Under the pieces are notes generated by a model, which saw only the letters and a list, made by a program, of their open reading frames with translations, ran no database searches and was not told the origin of the DNA. Shown here in pieces: positions 16,637-25,792 of a stretch of DNA of 64,000 nt; the stretch's first letter is position 1, and the number at the start of each line of letters is the position of its first letter. A program made the translations under genes and the position numbers. The stretch is from Ohtaekwangia kribbensis (lineage in GTDB: Bacteria; Bacteroidota; Bacteroidia; Cytophagales; Cyclobacteriaceae): assembly GCF_042676245.1 (NCBI RefSeq), contig NZ_JBHTKA010000001.1:1798001-1862000 (forward strand). Reading direction: 5' to 3'.

Positions 16637-19600
16637 TTAAAACACCACTTCCACCTCAAGTTCCCCTGCCTTCTCCATCTTTTTAACCATATCGTTGATC
16701 GGGTTAACCCGGAACCTCCTCGACATTACATCGAGATAAATATTCTCCTGGTCATCGCGGATCTTCATGTACAACGGTGTGTTTCCGGAAAACTCCATGC
16801 ACACATCTTCTATCTTGCCAATCAGGTCTTTGGTTATTTCCCGTGCGTTTATTTTCAATTGAACCCCCTTGCTTCGCTTCACCCCTATCTCGTTCAGCAA
16901 ATCTATATTCCTGATCTTGAACTCTATATTTTGCTGGCCCCAGGTGTTCTTCACCACGGCACCTTCTATGAACAGGAACCAGCCGGTGTTCATAAAGTTT
17001 TTAAACTTCAGGTAGTCTTCTCCAAACAGGGTAAAGGTATAGTTACCGTTATAGTCTTCCATGGTAAATTTACCAAAGGGCTTACCCGTTTTGGTAGTGC
17101 GGTGCTCTACGCCTGAAACTATACCACCTAATTTCAGTTCCCTCCCCAGCATCGGATCAAGTTCTCCTAGCTGACTGCAGGTTACGGTACAGAACTTTTC
17201 CATCTCAAACTTGAAGTTATCAAGCGGGTGACCGGATATATATATACCCACCACTTCTTTTTCGAGATTAAGTTTTTCAATTTCACTAAACGGTTCTACA
17301 TATTCTATTTTCGGTTTAGGCATTACTGTGCCTGAACTTCCTCCGAATAAACTTGCCTGGGCACTCTGCTCTTCCTGTTGTGTTTTGGCCGCGTACTTAA
17401 TCGACTTCTCCAACAGGTTTATATCTCCATCTTTGGCAAATACATACTGTCTGCGATGTATACCCTGGAAGCAATCAAATGCACCGGAGAGCGCAAGACA
17501 CTCAAATGTCTTTTTATTTACCGAGCGCTGGTTCATACGCTTGGCAAACTCAAATATATCTTCGAACGGTCCGCGTGCATCACGTTCCTGGATGATCGCT
17601 TCTACGGCTGCTTCACCGGCACCTTTAATAGCACCGAGTCCAAAGCGGATCTCGCCATCCTTATTTACTTCGAAGAATACACCGGATTCATTAACGTGTG
17701 GTCCTAATACTTTTATACCCAGGCTTCGGCACTCTTCAATATGGAACGTAACACTCTCGAGGTTGCTCTGGGAGTGTGTTAATACAGCGGCCATATACTC
17801 TGCCGGGTAATTTGCTTTGAGGTATGCGGTGTGATATGCAACAAGTGAGTAACACGTAGAGTGCGATTTATTAAACGCATACTGCGCAAACGCCTCCCAG
17901 TCGGTCCATATCTTCTCACATATCTCCTTGGCATGTCCGCGTTCAGCACATCCTTTGATGAACTTATCTTTCATCTTGTCGAGGACAGCCTTCTGCTTTT
18001 TACCCATCGCTTTACGAAGCACATCGGCATCACCTTTACTGAAACCGGCAAGCTTCTGCGACAACAACATTACCTGCTCCTGGTACACTGTGATACCATA
18101 GGTCTCGGCAAGGAACTCTTCCATCTCCGGTAAATCATACTTGATCGGTTCGCGACCATGTTTACGATTTACGAAGGCAGGTATATATTCCATTGGGCCC
18201 GGACGATACAGGGCGTTCATGGCGATGAGATCTTCAAATTTATCGGGCTTTAGCTGACGCAGATATTTCTGCATCCCTAAACTTTCAAACTGGAACGTTC
18301 CAGCTGTTTCGCCTCGCTGAAAGAGTTGATAGGTCTTGGCATCATCCAGGGGTATATCATCTACTACTATGGTTATACCGCGGCTCTTCTTCACGTTACG
18401 CACCGCGGTGTTAATTACCGACAGCGTTGTTAACCCGAGGAAGTCCATTTTCAACAACCCCGCACTCTCTACCACACTGTTATCGAACTGTGTTACCAGC
18501 ATGTCAGAGTCTTTCGCAACAGACATCGGTACGAACTTGGTCAGATCATCCGGCGTAATAATTACACCGCAGGCGTGTGTACCGGTGCTTCTTACAGAAC
18601 CTTCCAACACGACAGCTTGCTTGAGTACATCGGCACGCAAGTCTGTACCCTTCTTTATATCGGCCAGTTCTTTTACTTCTTCAAAGGCAGCATCGAGTGT
18701 TGTTCCCGGTTTCTCCGGAATCATCTTCGCGAGCAAGTTCGAATCTGCCAATGGGAGTTCCATTACACGCGCGCAATCCCGTATGGATGACTTTGCAGCC
18801 ATCGTACCGTAGGTAATGATTTGCGCTACCTGTGTCTTGCCATATTTATCAATTACATATTTCAATACACGATCGCGACCTTCATCATCAAAGTCAATAT
18901 CAATATCGGGGAGTGATACACGGTCCGGGTTAAGAAAACGCTCGAACAGCAAATCGTACTTGATCGGATCTACGTTAGTTATACCGATGCAATACGCTAC
19001 CGCAGAACCTGCAGCAGAACCACGACCAGGCCCTACGGATACACCCATCTCACGCGCCTTCGAGGTAAAGTCTTGTACAATGAGGAAGTAACCAGGATAC
19101 CCTGTCTTCTGAATGGTTTCCAATTCGAAGTCAAGACGCTCCTGTATATTTGGTGTAATCTCTTCGTATTTCTTCCGCGCACCTTCGTACGTGAGGTGGC
19201 GCAGGTATTCATCTTCGGTGTTAAACTCTTTCGGTATATCGAACTTCGGAAGCAGTACGTTACGATCGAGTTTATAGCTTTCGATCTTATCGAGTATCTC
19301 ACTGATTGTTTCGATCGCTTGTGGTAAATCGCGGAAAATGGATTTCATTTCATCCTGCGACTTGAAGTAATACTCTGTATTCGCTAAACCATACCGATGT
19401 CCACGACCATACCCGATCGGTGTCGATTTGAATTCACCTTCCTTTATACACAACAATACATCGTGGGCATTGGCTTCTTCTTTATCGAGGTAGTATGATT
19501 CGTTGGCTGCAAAATATTTTACACCATGCTTCTCTGCAAAGCGAAGCAGCACTTCATTCACGTGATCTTCTTCCGGTATACCATGTCGGTTTAACTCTAC

Positions 19601-20827
19601 ATAGAAATCTTCGCCAAACAGATTGTGCCACCACTTGAAAGCTTCTTCAGCTTGCTTCTCACCAACGTTCAGAATAAGGTGCGGCACTTCGCTGGAGAGG
19701 CCACCCGTGATAGCGATCAGATTATTTTTATACTCTTCGACCAGCGCTTTATCAATACGCGGAAATATACCATACAATCCTTCAATGAAACCGTATGAGC
19801 TAAGCTTGGCCAGGTTGTGATAACCATCTTTATTCTTGGCGATCAACACCTGGTTATAGCGCTTGTCTGGATTATCTTTTGTAAACTTTAACTTCTTACG
19901 TTCCTCTGCTATATAGAACTCGCAACCTACTATAGGTTTCAATTCGTGGTTTAATGCTTCGCGCACAAACTTGAACGCACCATACATATTACCCAAATCA
20001 GTAAGTGCAACCGCTGGCATATTCAACGCCTTGGCTTTTGCCACCATGGATTTTATATCGGGCGTTGCCTGCAGTACGGAGTATTGCGAATGTGCATGCA
20101 GGTGTACAAAAGGTTTATCGGTTAATACAACCGGTTCATCCTTCAGCGAGTATGAAGCATCTTTCCGTTTCTCTTTCTTGGCAAAGTTTGCTGCATCAAG
20201 ATTAGGTTCTTCATATACGATAGCATCAAACGGTGTATCATCAAAAGGCTTTACTACTTTTTGCTTGATCAAGCCGAAATAGCATCGTGCCGTTGCGGCA
20301 ACATCGTAGGCAGCATCGTGCGCATCGCCAAAGTCTTTACCAAAAAGTTTTTGGTGCAGCTCGATGAGGCGTGGCATCTTTAAACGCCCCCCTATACCTC
20401 CGGTCAATTGACAAAACTCTGTCGAAGCTATACCAGTATCAATTCTGTCGAGGTTGGTAAATTGTTCGGGCGCCAGGCTCTTCCGAATAAACTCGGCGCC
20501 TATAATATTGATATCGAATTCAATATTGTGTCCGACCAGTAAAGATGTTTTCGAAAGATCCTGTATAAATGTACTGAGTACGGTAAAAAGATCGTGTCCT
20601 TCTGCCAGGGCGCGTTTCGTAGAAACTCCGTGTATCTGCTCAGCCTTATAGGGTATATCAAATCCTTCGGGCTTAACTATATAATTGTGGTTGGAGATGA
20701 GTTTACCGTTGCTATCGTGAAGTTGCCAGGCTAGCTGCACGAGCCTGGGCCAGTTGTCGAGGTCAGTTATAGGTGCGGTCTTATTATGCGGAATACCTGT
20801 GGTTTCCGTATCAAAGATTAAATACAT
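16637..20827 (-). CDS. dnaE: DNA polymerase III alpha subunit fused to a DnaQ-like 3'-5' exonuclease
   Basis: 1396 residues. Residues 1-~190 form a DEDD exonuclease: ExoI DTETTG (6-11), ExoII GHNIEFD (~98) and ExoIII HDAAYD (~170), so proofreading is built in. A PHP domain begins near 238 (VHLHAHSQYS), but the usual catalytic TDH is TDLGN, suggesting an inactive PHP. The polymerase core has PDIDIDFDDEGRDRV near 640 with the catalytic aspartates, then FNKSHSTCYS and RPGPMEYIP segments. Near the C-terminus there is an OB fold (LKLGGIVSGVEHRT, about residues 1205-1270). Classical DnaE is ~1160 residues without the exonuclease. The fused form is known in some Bacteroidota, and it parallels PolC organisation without being PolC. 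Confidence 0.93.
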   Translation of the reverse strand: MYLIFDTETTGIPHNKTAPITDLDNWPRLVQLAWQLHDSNGKLISNHNYIVKPEGFDIPYKAEQIHGVSTKRALAEGHDLFTVLSTFIQDLSKTSLLVGHNIEFDINIIGAEFIRKSLAPEQFTNLDRIDTGIASTEFCQLTGGIGGRLKMPRLIELHQKLFGKDFGDAHDAAYDVAATARCYFGLIKQKVVKPFDDTPFDAIVYEEPNLDAANFAKKEKRKDASYSLKDEPVVLTDKPFVHLHAHSQYSVLQATPDIKSMVAKAKALNMPAVALTDLGNMYGAFKFVREALNHELKPIVGCEFYIAEERKKLKFTKDNPDKRYNQVLIAKNKDGYHNLAKLSSYGFIEGLYGIFPRIDKALVEEYKNNLIAITGGLSSEVPHLILNVGEKQAEEAFKWWHNLFGEDFYVELNRHGIPEEDHVNEVLLRFAEKHGVKYFAANESYYLDKEEANAHDVLLCIKEGEFKSTPIGYGRGHRYGLANTEYYFKSQDEMKSIFRDLPQAIETISEILDKIESYKLDRNVLLPKFDIPKEFNTEDEYLRHLTYEGARKKYEEITPNIQERLDFELETIQKTGYPGYFLIVQDFTSKAREMGVSVGPGRGSAAGSAVAYCIGITNVDPIKYDLLFERFLNPDRVSLPDIDIDFDDEGRDRVLKYVIDKYGKTQVAQIITYGTMAAKSSIRDCARVMELPLADSNLLAKMIPEKPGTTLDAAFEEVKELADIKKGTDLRADVLKQAVVLEGSVRSTGTHACGVIITPDDLTKFVPMSVAKDSDMLVTQFDNSVVESAGLLKMDFLGLTTLSVINTAVRNVKKSRGITIVVDDIPLDDAKTYQLFQRGETAGTFQFESLGMQKYLRQLKPDKFEDLIAMNALYRPGPMEYIPAFVNRKHGREPIKYDLPEMEEFLAETYGITVYQEQVMLLSQKLAGFSKGDADVLRKAMGKKQKAVLDKMKDKFIKGCAERGHAKEICEKIWTDWEAFAQYAFNKSHSTCYSLVAYHTAYLKANYPAEYMAAVLTHSQSNLESVTFHIEECRSLGIKVLGPHVNESGVFFEVNKDGEIRFGLGAIKGAGEAAVEAIIQERDARGPFEDIFEFAKRMNQRSVNKKTFECLALSGAFDCFQGIHRRQYVFAKDGDINLLEKSIKYAAKTQQEEQSAQASLFGGSSGTVMPKPKIEYVEPFSEIEKLNLEKEVVGIYISGHPLDNFKFEMEKFCTVTCSQLGELDPMLGRELKLGGIVSGVEHRTTKTGKPFGKFTMEDYNGNYTFTLFGEDYLKFKNFMNTGWFLFIEGAVVKNTWGQQNIEFKIRNIDLLNEIGVKRSKGVQLKINAREITKDLIGKIEDVCMEFSGNTPLYMKIRDDQENIYLDVMSRRFRVNPINDMVKKMEKAGELEVEVVF

Positions 20828-21052
20828 CAGCGATTATCCGATTAGTGGTTTTAGCACAAAGTTACTTTTTAAGAAGTACTTTTTCGTGCTCAAAAGTTTC
20901 TTCTTGACGAGAATATTCCTGTACATTTTTCGTATCAGCAGCATCCAGTATTGGGAATTTTAATGCAGGAATGAATCAAAAATTTCAAGCTTCCTTATCT
21001 GTGAATATATTCAACAACCTGTTTTTCAGAAGTTTAATTTTTCAGGCCTGAT

Positions 21053-21072
21053 TGTTGGCACATGTCGCAACA
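21053..21072. promoter_or_regulatory. Imperfect palindrome before the small membrane protein gene
   Basis: tgttggcacatgtcgcaaca is a 20-base dyad, with only the GC/CG pairs flanking the acatgt core mismatched. It ends 14 bases before the ATG at 21086. It could be an operator or a leader hairpin. It superficially starts like a sigma-54 -24 box (TGGCAC), but no TTGC follows at the right spacing. Confidence 0.35.
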
Positions 21073-21085
21073 TATTTAACGGTCT

Positions 21086-21196
21086 ATGAAAGACTTATGG
21101 AAGCTTATTGCTCGTTTTGCTCGCAAAGAATGGTTTCTGCTCCTGGCAGTGGTTGTTATTGCACTCATTATACTTTTGTTCGAGCTGCTCCTGTAA
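21086..21196 (+). CDS. 36-residue single-span membrane protein
   Basis: This short frame reads MKDLWKLIARFARKEWFLLL then AVVVIALIILLFELLL and stops at TAA. It has the layout of a genuine small membrane protein: a basic amphipathic N-terminus with aromatic residues (W5, W17), one hydrophobic helix of ~19 residues and no charged residue inside it. It resembles the short DUF5989-type proteins (MKDLW... start) in general form, but that link is tentative. It lies 116 bases before sdhC on the same strand. Confidence 0.5.
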   Translation: MKDLWKLIARFARKEWFLLLAVVVIALIILLFELLL

Positions 21197-21311
21197 CAAT
21201 GACACCCCTGTGATTGTTCTCTATTTAGAATTTTTATAAAGTATACTTGTCTTTGGTGAAATAGGCTTTGAGAACTATTTTTCGCAAAAATTCTACAAGG
21301 CACAATTAACT

Positions 21312-21983
21312 ATGAATTGGTTCACCAAAATTCTTACGAGTTCACTCGGTAAGAAATTCGTAATGGCGCTCACCGGGTTATTTCTGATCAGTTTCCTGGT
21401 AATTCATTGCACCATTAACGCGATGATTTTCTTTAACGATGGCGGGGCCACCTTTACACACTGGGGGCACTTTATGGGGACAAACACCATTATCCGGACT
21501 TTAGAAATCGGATTGATCATTGGATTTTTACTGCACATCTACGAAGGGCTGTTGCTCTGGAAACAAAACCGCGATGCGCGTCCCGTTAAATATAGCTATG
21601 TAAAGCACCCGGAGAAAAGCAAGTGGTATAGCAGAAGCATGGGTTTACTCGGTACACTCATCCTGTTGTTCCTCATCATGCATACAGCGCACTTCTGGAT
21701 TCCAAACCGTACCCATCAGTTTGTTGAAGGTGAAGAGTTACCACTCTATCAAATGATGCTGGATATATTCCAGAATCCATTGATCGTAGTACTCTATCTT
21801 CTTGGATGTTTCTCACTCTTCTGGCATTTGCTCCACGGTTTCAGAAGTTCATTCCAGTCACTGGGTCTGAACCACGTGAAGTATAACAAGACAATCACTT
21901 TTGTCGGCACAGCCTTCTCTATTGTGGTGCCATTCATTTTCGCAATGATGCCGATATCCATTTACTTCAAGTGGATTCAATAA
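21312..21983 (+). CDS. sdhC: Succinate dehydrogenase cytochrome b subunit (single-subunit type)
   Basis: A 223-residue membrane anchor with five transmembrane helices, of the B. subtilis/Wolinella-type cytochrome b558 family used by Bacteroidota. Histidines suited to bind two hemes occur in conserved helices (LVIHCTINA, LLHIYEG, MHTAHFW, FWHLLHGF). It donates or accepts electrons at the menaquinone pool. It is the first gene of sdhCAB with 47- and 9-base spacers. The early sequence SSLGKKFVMALTGLFL is characteristic of the family. Confidence 0.93.
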   Translation: MNWFTKILTSSLGKKFVMALTGLFLISFLVIHCTINAMIFFNDGGATFTHWGHFMGTNTIIRTLEIGLIIGFLLHIYEGLLLWKQNRDARPVKYSYVKHPEKSKWYSRSMGLLGTLILLFLIMHTAHFWIPNRTHQFVEGEELPLYQMMLDIFQNPLIVVLYLLGCFSLFWHLLHGFRSSFQSLGLNHVKYNKTITFVGTAFSIVVPFIFAMMPISIYFKWIQ

Positions 21984-22030
21984 AGTATTCCGGAAGATTA
22001 ACAGATTGATAGTTTCTCAAACAAAAAGAT

Positions 22031-23968
22031 ATGGCTGCACTTGATTCTAAAATTCCAACCGGTCCGCTGGCCGAGAAGTGGAGTAACTATAAAGAACATG
22101 CAAAGCTGGTTAACCCGGCTAATAAACGTAAAGTAGAAGTAATAGTAGTAGGTACAGGACTTGCCGGTGCATCTGCCGCAGCAACCCTGGCAGAACTCGG
22201 ATATAAAGTAAAAGCATTTTGCTTTCAGGATTCACCAAGACGTGCGCACTCTATTGCAGCACAAGGTGGCATTAACGCAGCAAAGAACTATAAGAACGAT
22301 GGAGACTCTGTTTACCGTTTGTTCTATGATACTATAAAAGGTGGCGACTTCCGCGCACGCGAAGCCAATGTATACCGACTGGCTGATGTATCCAGAAATA
22401 TTATCGATCAGTGCGTAGCACAAGGTGTACCGTTTGCACGTGAGTACGGTGGCTTGCTTGACAACCGCTCTTTCGGTGGTGCGCAGGTATCGCGTACGTT
22501 CTATGCCCGCGGACAAACCGGACAACAATTGTTGCTGGGTGCATACGGTGCGTTGGAGCGCCAGGTGGGCTTAGGAAATGTAAAGATGTATAACCGCCAT
22601 GAGATGGTGGAAGTAGTTACCATCGATGGTAAGGCACGTGGTATCATTGCCCGTAACCTCATCACCGGTAAACTGGAACGCTACTTTGGCCACGCAGTAA
22701 TTCTGGCAACGGGCGGATACGGTAACGTGTTCTTCCTTTCTACCAACGCTATGGGTAGCAACGTAACGGCTGCCTGGAAAGCTCACAAGAAGGGTGCATA
22801 CTTTGCCAATCCTTGCTATACTCAAATTCACCCGACTTGTATACCGGTAACCGGCGACTATCAATCCAAGCTTACGCTGATGTCTGAATCGTTGCGTAAC
22901 GATGGTCGTGTGTGGGTACCGAAGACAAGAGAAGATGCTAAAGCAATTCGCGAAGGCAAAAAGAAACCGGAAGACATCAGAGAGGAGGATCGCGATTACT
23001 ACCTCGAAAGAAAATATCCTTCCTACGGAAACCTGTGTCCTCGTGATATAGCCTCACGTGCAGCAAAAGAAGCATGCGATGATGGCCGCGGTATTGTTCC
23101 ATCAGGCTTTGGTGTATTCCTGGATTTTGCAGACGCTATTAAACGCCTTGGTGTAGATGTAGTGAAGGCTCGTTACGGTGAATTGTTCCCGATGTATCAG
23201 AACATCACCAACGAAGATCCGCTGAAGACTCCTATGAAAATATACCCTGCCGTTCACTATACGATGGGTGGACTTTGGGTAGACTATGAACTGATGACAT
23301 CTATTAAAGGTTTATACTGTTTAGGTGAAGCAAACTTCAGCGATCACGGTGCGAACCGCCTCGGTGCTTCTGCTTTGATGCAAGGTCTTGCCGATGGGTA
23401 CTTTGTAATTCCATATACTATAGGAAACTATCTGTCTGGGGAAATATTTACAAAGCCTATAGCGCTTGATCACCCTGCGTTTGTGGAAGCAGAGAAAGAA
23501 GTTCAGGCTCGTGCTGAAAAACTCATCAGCATCAAAGGAAAGAAAACAGTTGATGACCTGCATAAGCAGTTGGGCAAGATCATGTGGGAGTACTGCGGTA
23601 TGGCCCGCACTGCAGAAGGTCTGACAAAAGCGAGAAAGATGATTCAGGATTTGCGCAAGGAGTTCTGGAGCAACGTAAATATTCCGGGCTCACTGAATGA
23701 ATTTAACCCTGAGTTTGACAAAGCCGGTCGTGTGGCCGACTTCATTGAACTGGGTGAGCTAATGGTGGTCGATGCCTTGAACAGAAATGAATCATGCGGT
23801 GGTCACTTCCGTGAAGAATACCAGGAAGAAGGCGAAGCGAAGCGTGATGACGAAAAGTACGCTTACGTAGCAGCATGGGAACATACTTCCGTAGATTCAG
23901 ATCCTGTGCTTCACAAGGAGGCTTTGGTTTACGAGAACATTGAAATGCAAACAAGAAGCTATAAATAA
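22031..23968 (+). CDS. sdhA: Succinate dehydrogenase/fumarate reductase flavoprotein subunit
   Basis: 645 residues. An FAD Rossmann motif VVGTGLAGASAAATLAELG lies at 39-57, and the covalent FAD histidine H73 in AHSIAAQGG follows. Active-site and substrate regions include RSFGGAQVSRTF, HPTCIPVTGDYQSKL and the GANRLGASALMQGL segment. It oxidises succinate to fumarate in the TCA cycle, or the reverse under low oxygen. Size and indels match the B-type complex paired with a single SdhC. Confidence 0.96.
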   Translation: MAALDSKIPTGPLAEKWSNYKEHAKLVNPANKRKVEVIVVGTGLAGASAAATLAELGYKVKAFCFQDSPRRAHSIAAQGGINAAKNYKNDGDSVYRLFYDTIKGGDFRAREANVYRLADVSRNIIDQCVAQGVPFAREYGGLLDNRSFGGAQVSRTFYARGQTGQQLLLGAYGALERQVGLGNVKMYNRHEMVEVVTIDGKARGIIARNLITGKLERYFGHAVILATGGYGNVFFLSTNAMGSNVTAAWKAHKKGAYFANPCYTQIHPTCIPVTGDYQSKLTLMSESLRNDGRVWVPKTREDAKAIREGKKKPEDIREEDRDYYLERKYPSYGNLCPRDIASRAAKEACDDGRGIVPSGFGVFLDFADAIKRLGVDVVKARYGELFPMYQNITNEDPLKTPMKIYPAVHYTMGGLWVDYELMTSIKGLYCLGEANFSDHGANRLGASALMQGLADGYFVIPYTIGNYLSGEIFTKPIALDHPAFVEAEKEVQARAEKLISIKGKKTVDDLHKQLGKIMWEYCGMARTAEGLTKARKMIQDLRKEFWSNVNIPGSLNEFNPEFDKAGRVADFIELGELMVVDALNRNESCGGHFREEYQEEGEAKRDDEKYAYVAAWEHTSVDSDPVLHKEALVYENIEMQTRSYK

Positions 23969-23977
23969 TAAGGGATC

Positions 23978-24751
23978 ATGAAATTTAACTTAAAGGTTTG
24001 GCGCCAGAAAAATGCTAATACGCCAGGTAAGTTAGTAGACTATAGCATTGATAACGTCAATGCAGACATGTCGTTCCTGGAAATGATTGACATATTGAAC
24101 GACAACCTGGTGCGTAAAGGTGAAGAGCCTATTGCGTTTGATCATGATTGCCGTGAAGGTATCTGTGGTATGTGCAGCATGTATATCAACGGTCGTGCAC
24201 ACGGCCCGCACCATGCAGCCACTACATGCCAGCTATATATGCGTACGTTCAACGATGGTGATACAATCTATGTAGAGCCCTGGAGATCGAAAGCATTTCC
24301 AATCATCAAAGATCTTGTAACGGATCGTAATGCATTTGACCGCATCATTGCATCCGGAGGTTTTGTGAGTGTAAATACAGGTCAGGCACAAGATGCCAAC
24401 AACCTTCCTGTAAATAAAGACGATGCTGAAAAAGCAATGGATGCTGCTGCATGTATAGGCTGCGGTGCCTGCGTAGCGGCTTGCCCGAACTCTTCAGCGA
24501 TGTTGTTTGTGTCTGCTAAAATTTCGCAACTGGCTTTGTTACCGCAAGGGCAACCAGAACGCGACCGCAGAGCGATGTCGATGGTAAGTCAAATGGACGA
24601 AGAAGGTTTTGGTAACTGTACTAACATCGGAGCTTGCGAAGCTGAATGTCCGAAAGAAATTAAGCTGACCAACATTGCCCGCATGAACCGCGATTACTTT
24701 GCGGCATCATTCGGTTCCCAGGAAACAGTTTCAACGGGCGAAGGACACTAG
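23978..24751 (+). CDS. sdhB: Succinate dehydrogenase/fumarate reductase iron-sulfur subunit
   Basis: 257 residues. [2Fe-2S] ligands are C58, C63, C66 and C84 (CREGICGMC...C). The ferredoxin-like part has CIGCGACVAACP (C159, C162, C165, C169) and CTNIGACEAECPKE (C214, C220, C224), giving the [4Fe-4S] and [3Fe-4S] clusters. It passes electrons from SdhA flavin to SdhC heme. It ends the operon, followed by a strong terminator at 24778-24817. Confidence 0.96.
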   Translation: MKFNLKVWRQKNANTPGKLVDYSIDNVNADMSFLEMIDILNDNLVRKGEEPIAFDHDCREGICGMCSMYINGRAHGPHHAATTCQLYMRTFNDGDTIYVEPWRSKAFPIIKDLVTDRNAFDRIIASGGFVSVNTGQAQDANNLPVNKDDAEKAMDAAACIGCGACVAACPNSSAMLFVSAKISQLALLPQGQPERDRRAMSMVSQMDEEGFGNCTNIGACEAECPKEIKLTNIARMNRDYFAASFGSQETVSTGEGH

Positions 24752-24777
24752 ACAGAAAGTCTTGCAATCAAATAGAA

Positions 24778-24817
24778 AACGAAAGGCTGAAGTAACATTC
24801 GGCCTTTCGTTTTTTTA
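24778..24817 (+). terminator. Intrinsic terminator of sdhCAB
   Basis: aacgaaaggc (24778-24787) pairs with gcctttcgtt (24802-24811), followed by a T-run. Confidence 0.9.
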
Positions 24818-24983
24818 TTTGCGAATCAACTACCGTATACGCAATTCAGGCTGCTTCAGAAATATTCAGCATTTACAGAAATTAAAAGGATGCATGTGCG
24901 TATTAAATTTACTATGGGTAAATCTTAAATCGATTGTTTAGTTTTTTACTTTTTATAGATTTGCCAGTAACCAAAAGGAAGTC

Positions 24984-25736
24984 GTGAGTAATGCAATTGT
25001 CATAATTCCTACCTATAAGGAACGGGAGAATATTCGCTCGATCATTGATACTGTATTTGCATTACCCAAGGAATTTCACATCCTGATTGTTGATGATAAT
25101 TCTCCGGATGGCACCGCGCAAATCGTGGAGCAACTCCAGGAGGCTTACAACACGCCCACCGAAACAAAGCTACATTTACTGAAGCGCCCCGGTAAACTTG
25201 GCCTGGGTACAGCCTATATTACCGGTTTCAAGTTTGCGCTTGAACGCGGCTATGACTATATATTGGAAATGGATGCTGATTTTTCACACGATCCGAAAGA
25301 CCTGGTACATCTATACCTGTCGTGTGCTGAGTTTGGAAGCGATGTATCGATCGGGTCGCGTTACGCCACCGGAGTTAATGTAGTGAACTGGCCTATGGGC
25401 CGCGTGCTGCTCTCCTATTTTGCGAGCAGTTATGTGCGCCTCATCACCAGTATACCGGTGCACGATACCACGGCCGGCTTTGTATGCTATAGCCGCAAAG
25501 TATTGGAAACTATACCACTCGACCAGATCCGATTTGTTGGGTATGCTTTCCAGATCGAAATGAAATTTATAGCCTGGAAGTTCGGCTTTGTATTGAAAGA
25601 AGTACCTATCATTTTTACTGATCGCACCCGCGGAGAATCCAAAATGTCGCCTGGCATTTTCAAGGAAGCATTTTTTGGTGTTTTACAGATGACGATCCAG
25701 AGCTGGTTCAAGAAATATATACCGGCACAGCCCTAA
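24984..25736 (+). CDS. GT2 polyprenol-phosphate mannosyltransferase-like enzyme
   Basis: A 250-residue GT-A glycosyltransferase with no C-terminal membrane domain, as in dolichol/polyprenol monophosphomannose synthases. Motifs are IIPTYKERENI (8-18), VDDNSPDGT (~36), LGTAYITGFKFAL, the DxD-type EMDADFSHDP (~90) and FKEAFFG near the end. It would move a sugar from a nucleotide donor to a polyprenyl phosphate at the inner face of the membrane. The start is GTG at 24984, preceded by aaaaggaag. The sugar specificity is inferred only from family resemblance. Confidence 0.85.
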   Translation: MSNAIVIIPTYKERENIRSIIDTVFALPKEFHILIVDDNSPDGTAQIVEQLQEAYNTPTETKLHLLKRPGKLGLGTAYITGFKFALERGYDYILEMDADFSHDPKDLVHLYLSCAEFGSDVSIGSRYATGVNVVNWPMGRVLLSYFASSYVRLITSIPVHDTTAGFVCYSRKVLETIPLDQIRFVGYAFQIEMKFIAWKFGFVLKEVPIIFTDRTRGESKMSPGIFKEAFFGVLQMTIQSWFKKYIPAQP

Positions 25737-25743
25737 AAAAAAA

Positions 25744-25768
25744 TGGTTGACCTTTTTCAGATCAACCA
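25744..25768 (-). terminator. Terminator between convergent genes
   Basis: tggttga (25744-25750) pairs with tcaacca (25762-25768); the A-run at 25735-25743 provides the U-tract for the minus-strand gene ending at 25793. Confidence 0.65.
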
Positions 25769-25792
25769 CTAAGATTAAAGTGTTTTGAAAGC

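Noticed and set aside
17328..17810. 160-codon plus-strand frame opposite dnaE, and other long frames there
   Set aside because: These are shadows of a highly conserved polymerase coding strand; no signature or independent terminator.
21055..21069. Possible sigma-54 promoter (TGGCAC) before the small membrane protein gene
   Set aside because: The -12 part reads GCAA in place of TTGC, so the essential GC is out of phase; the palindrome explains the sequence better.
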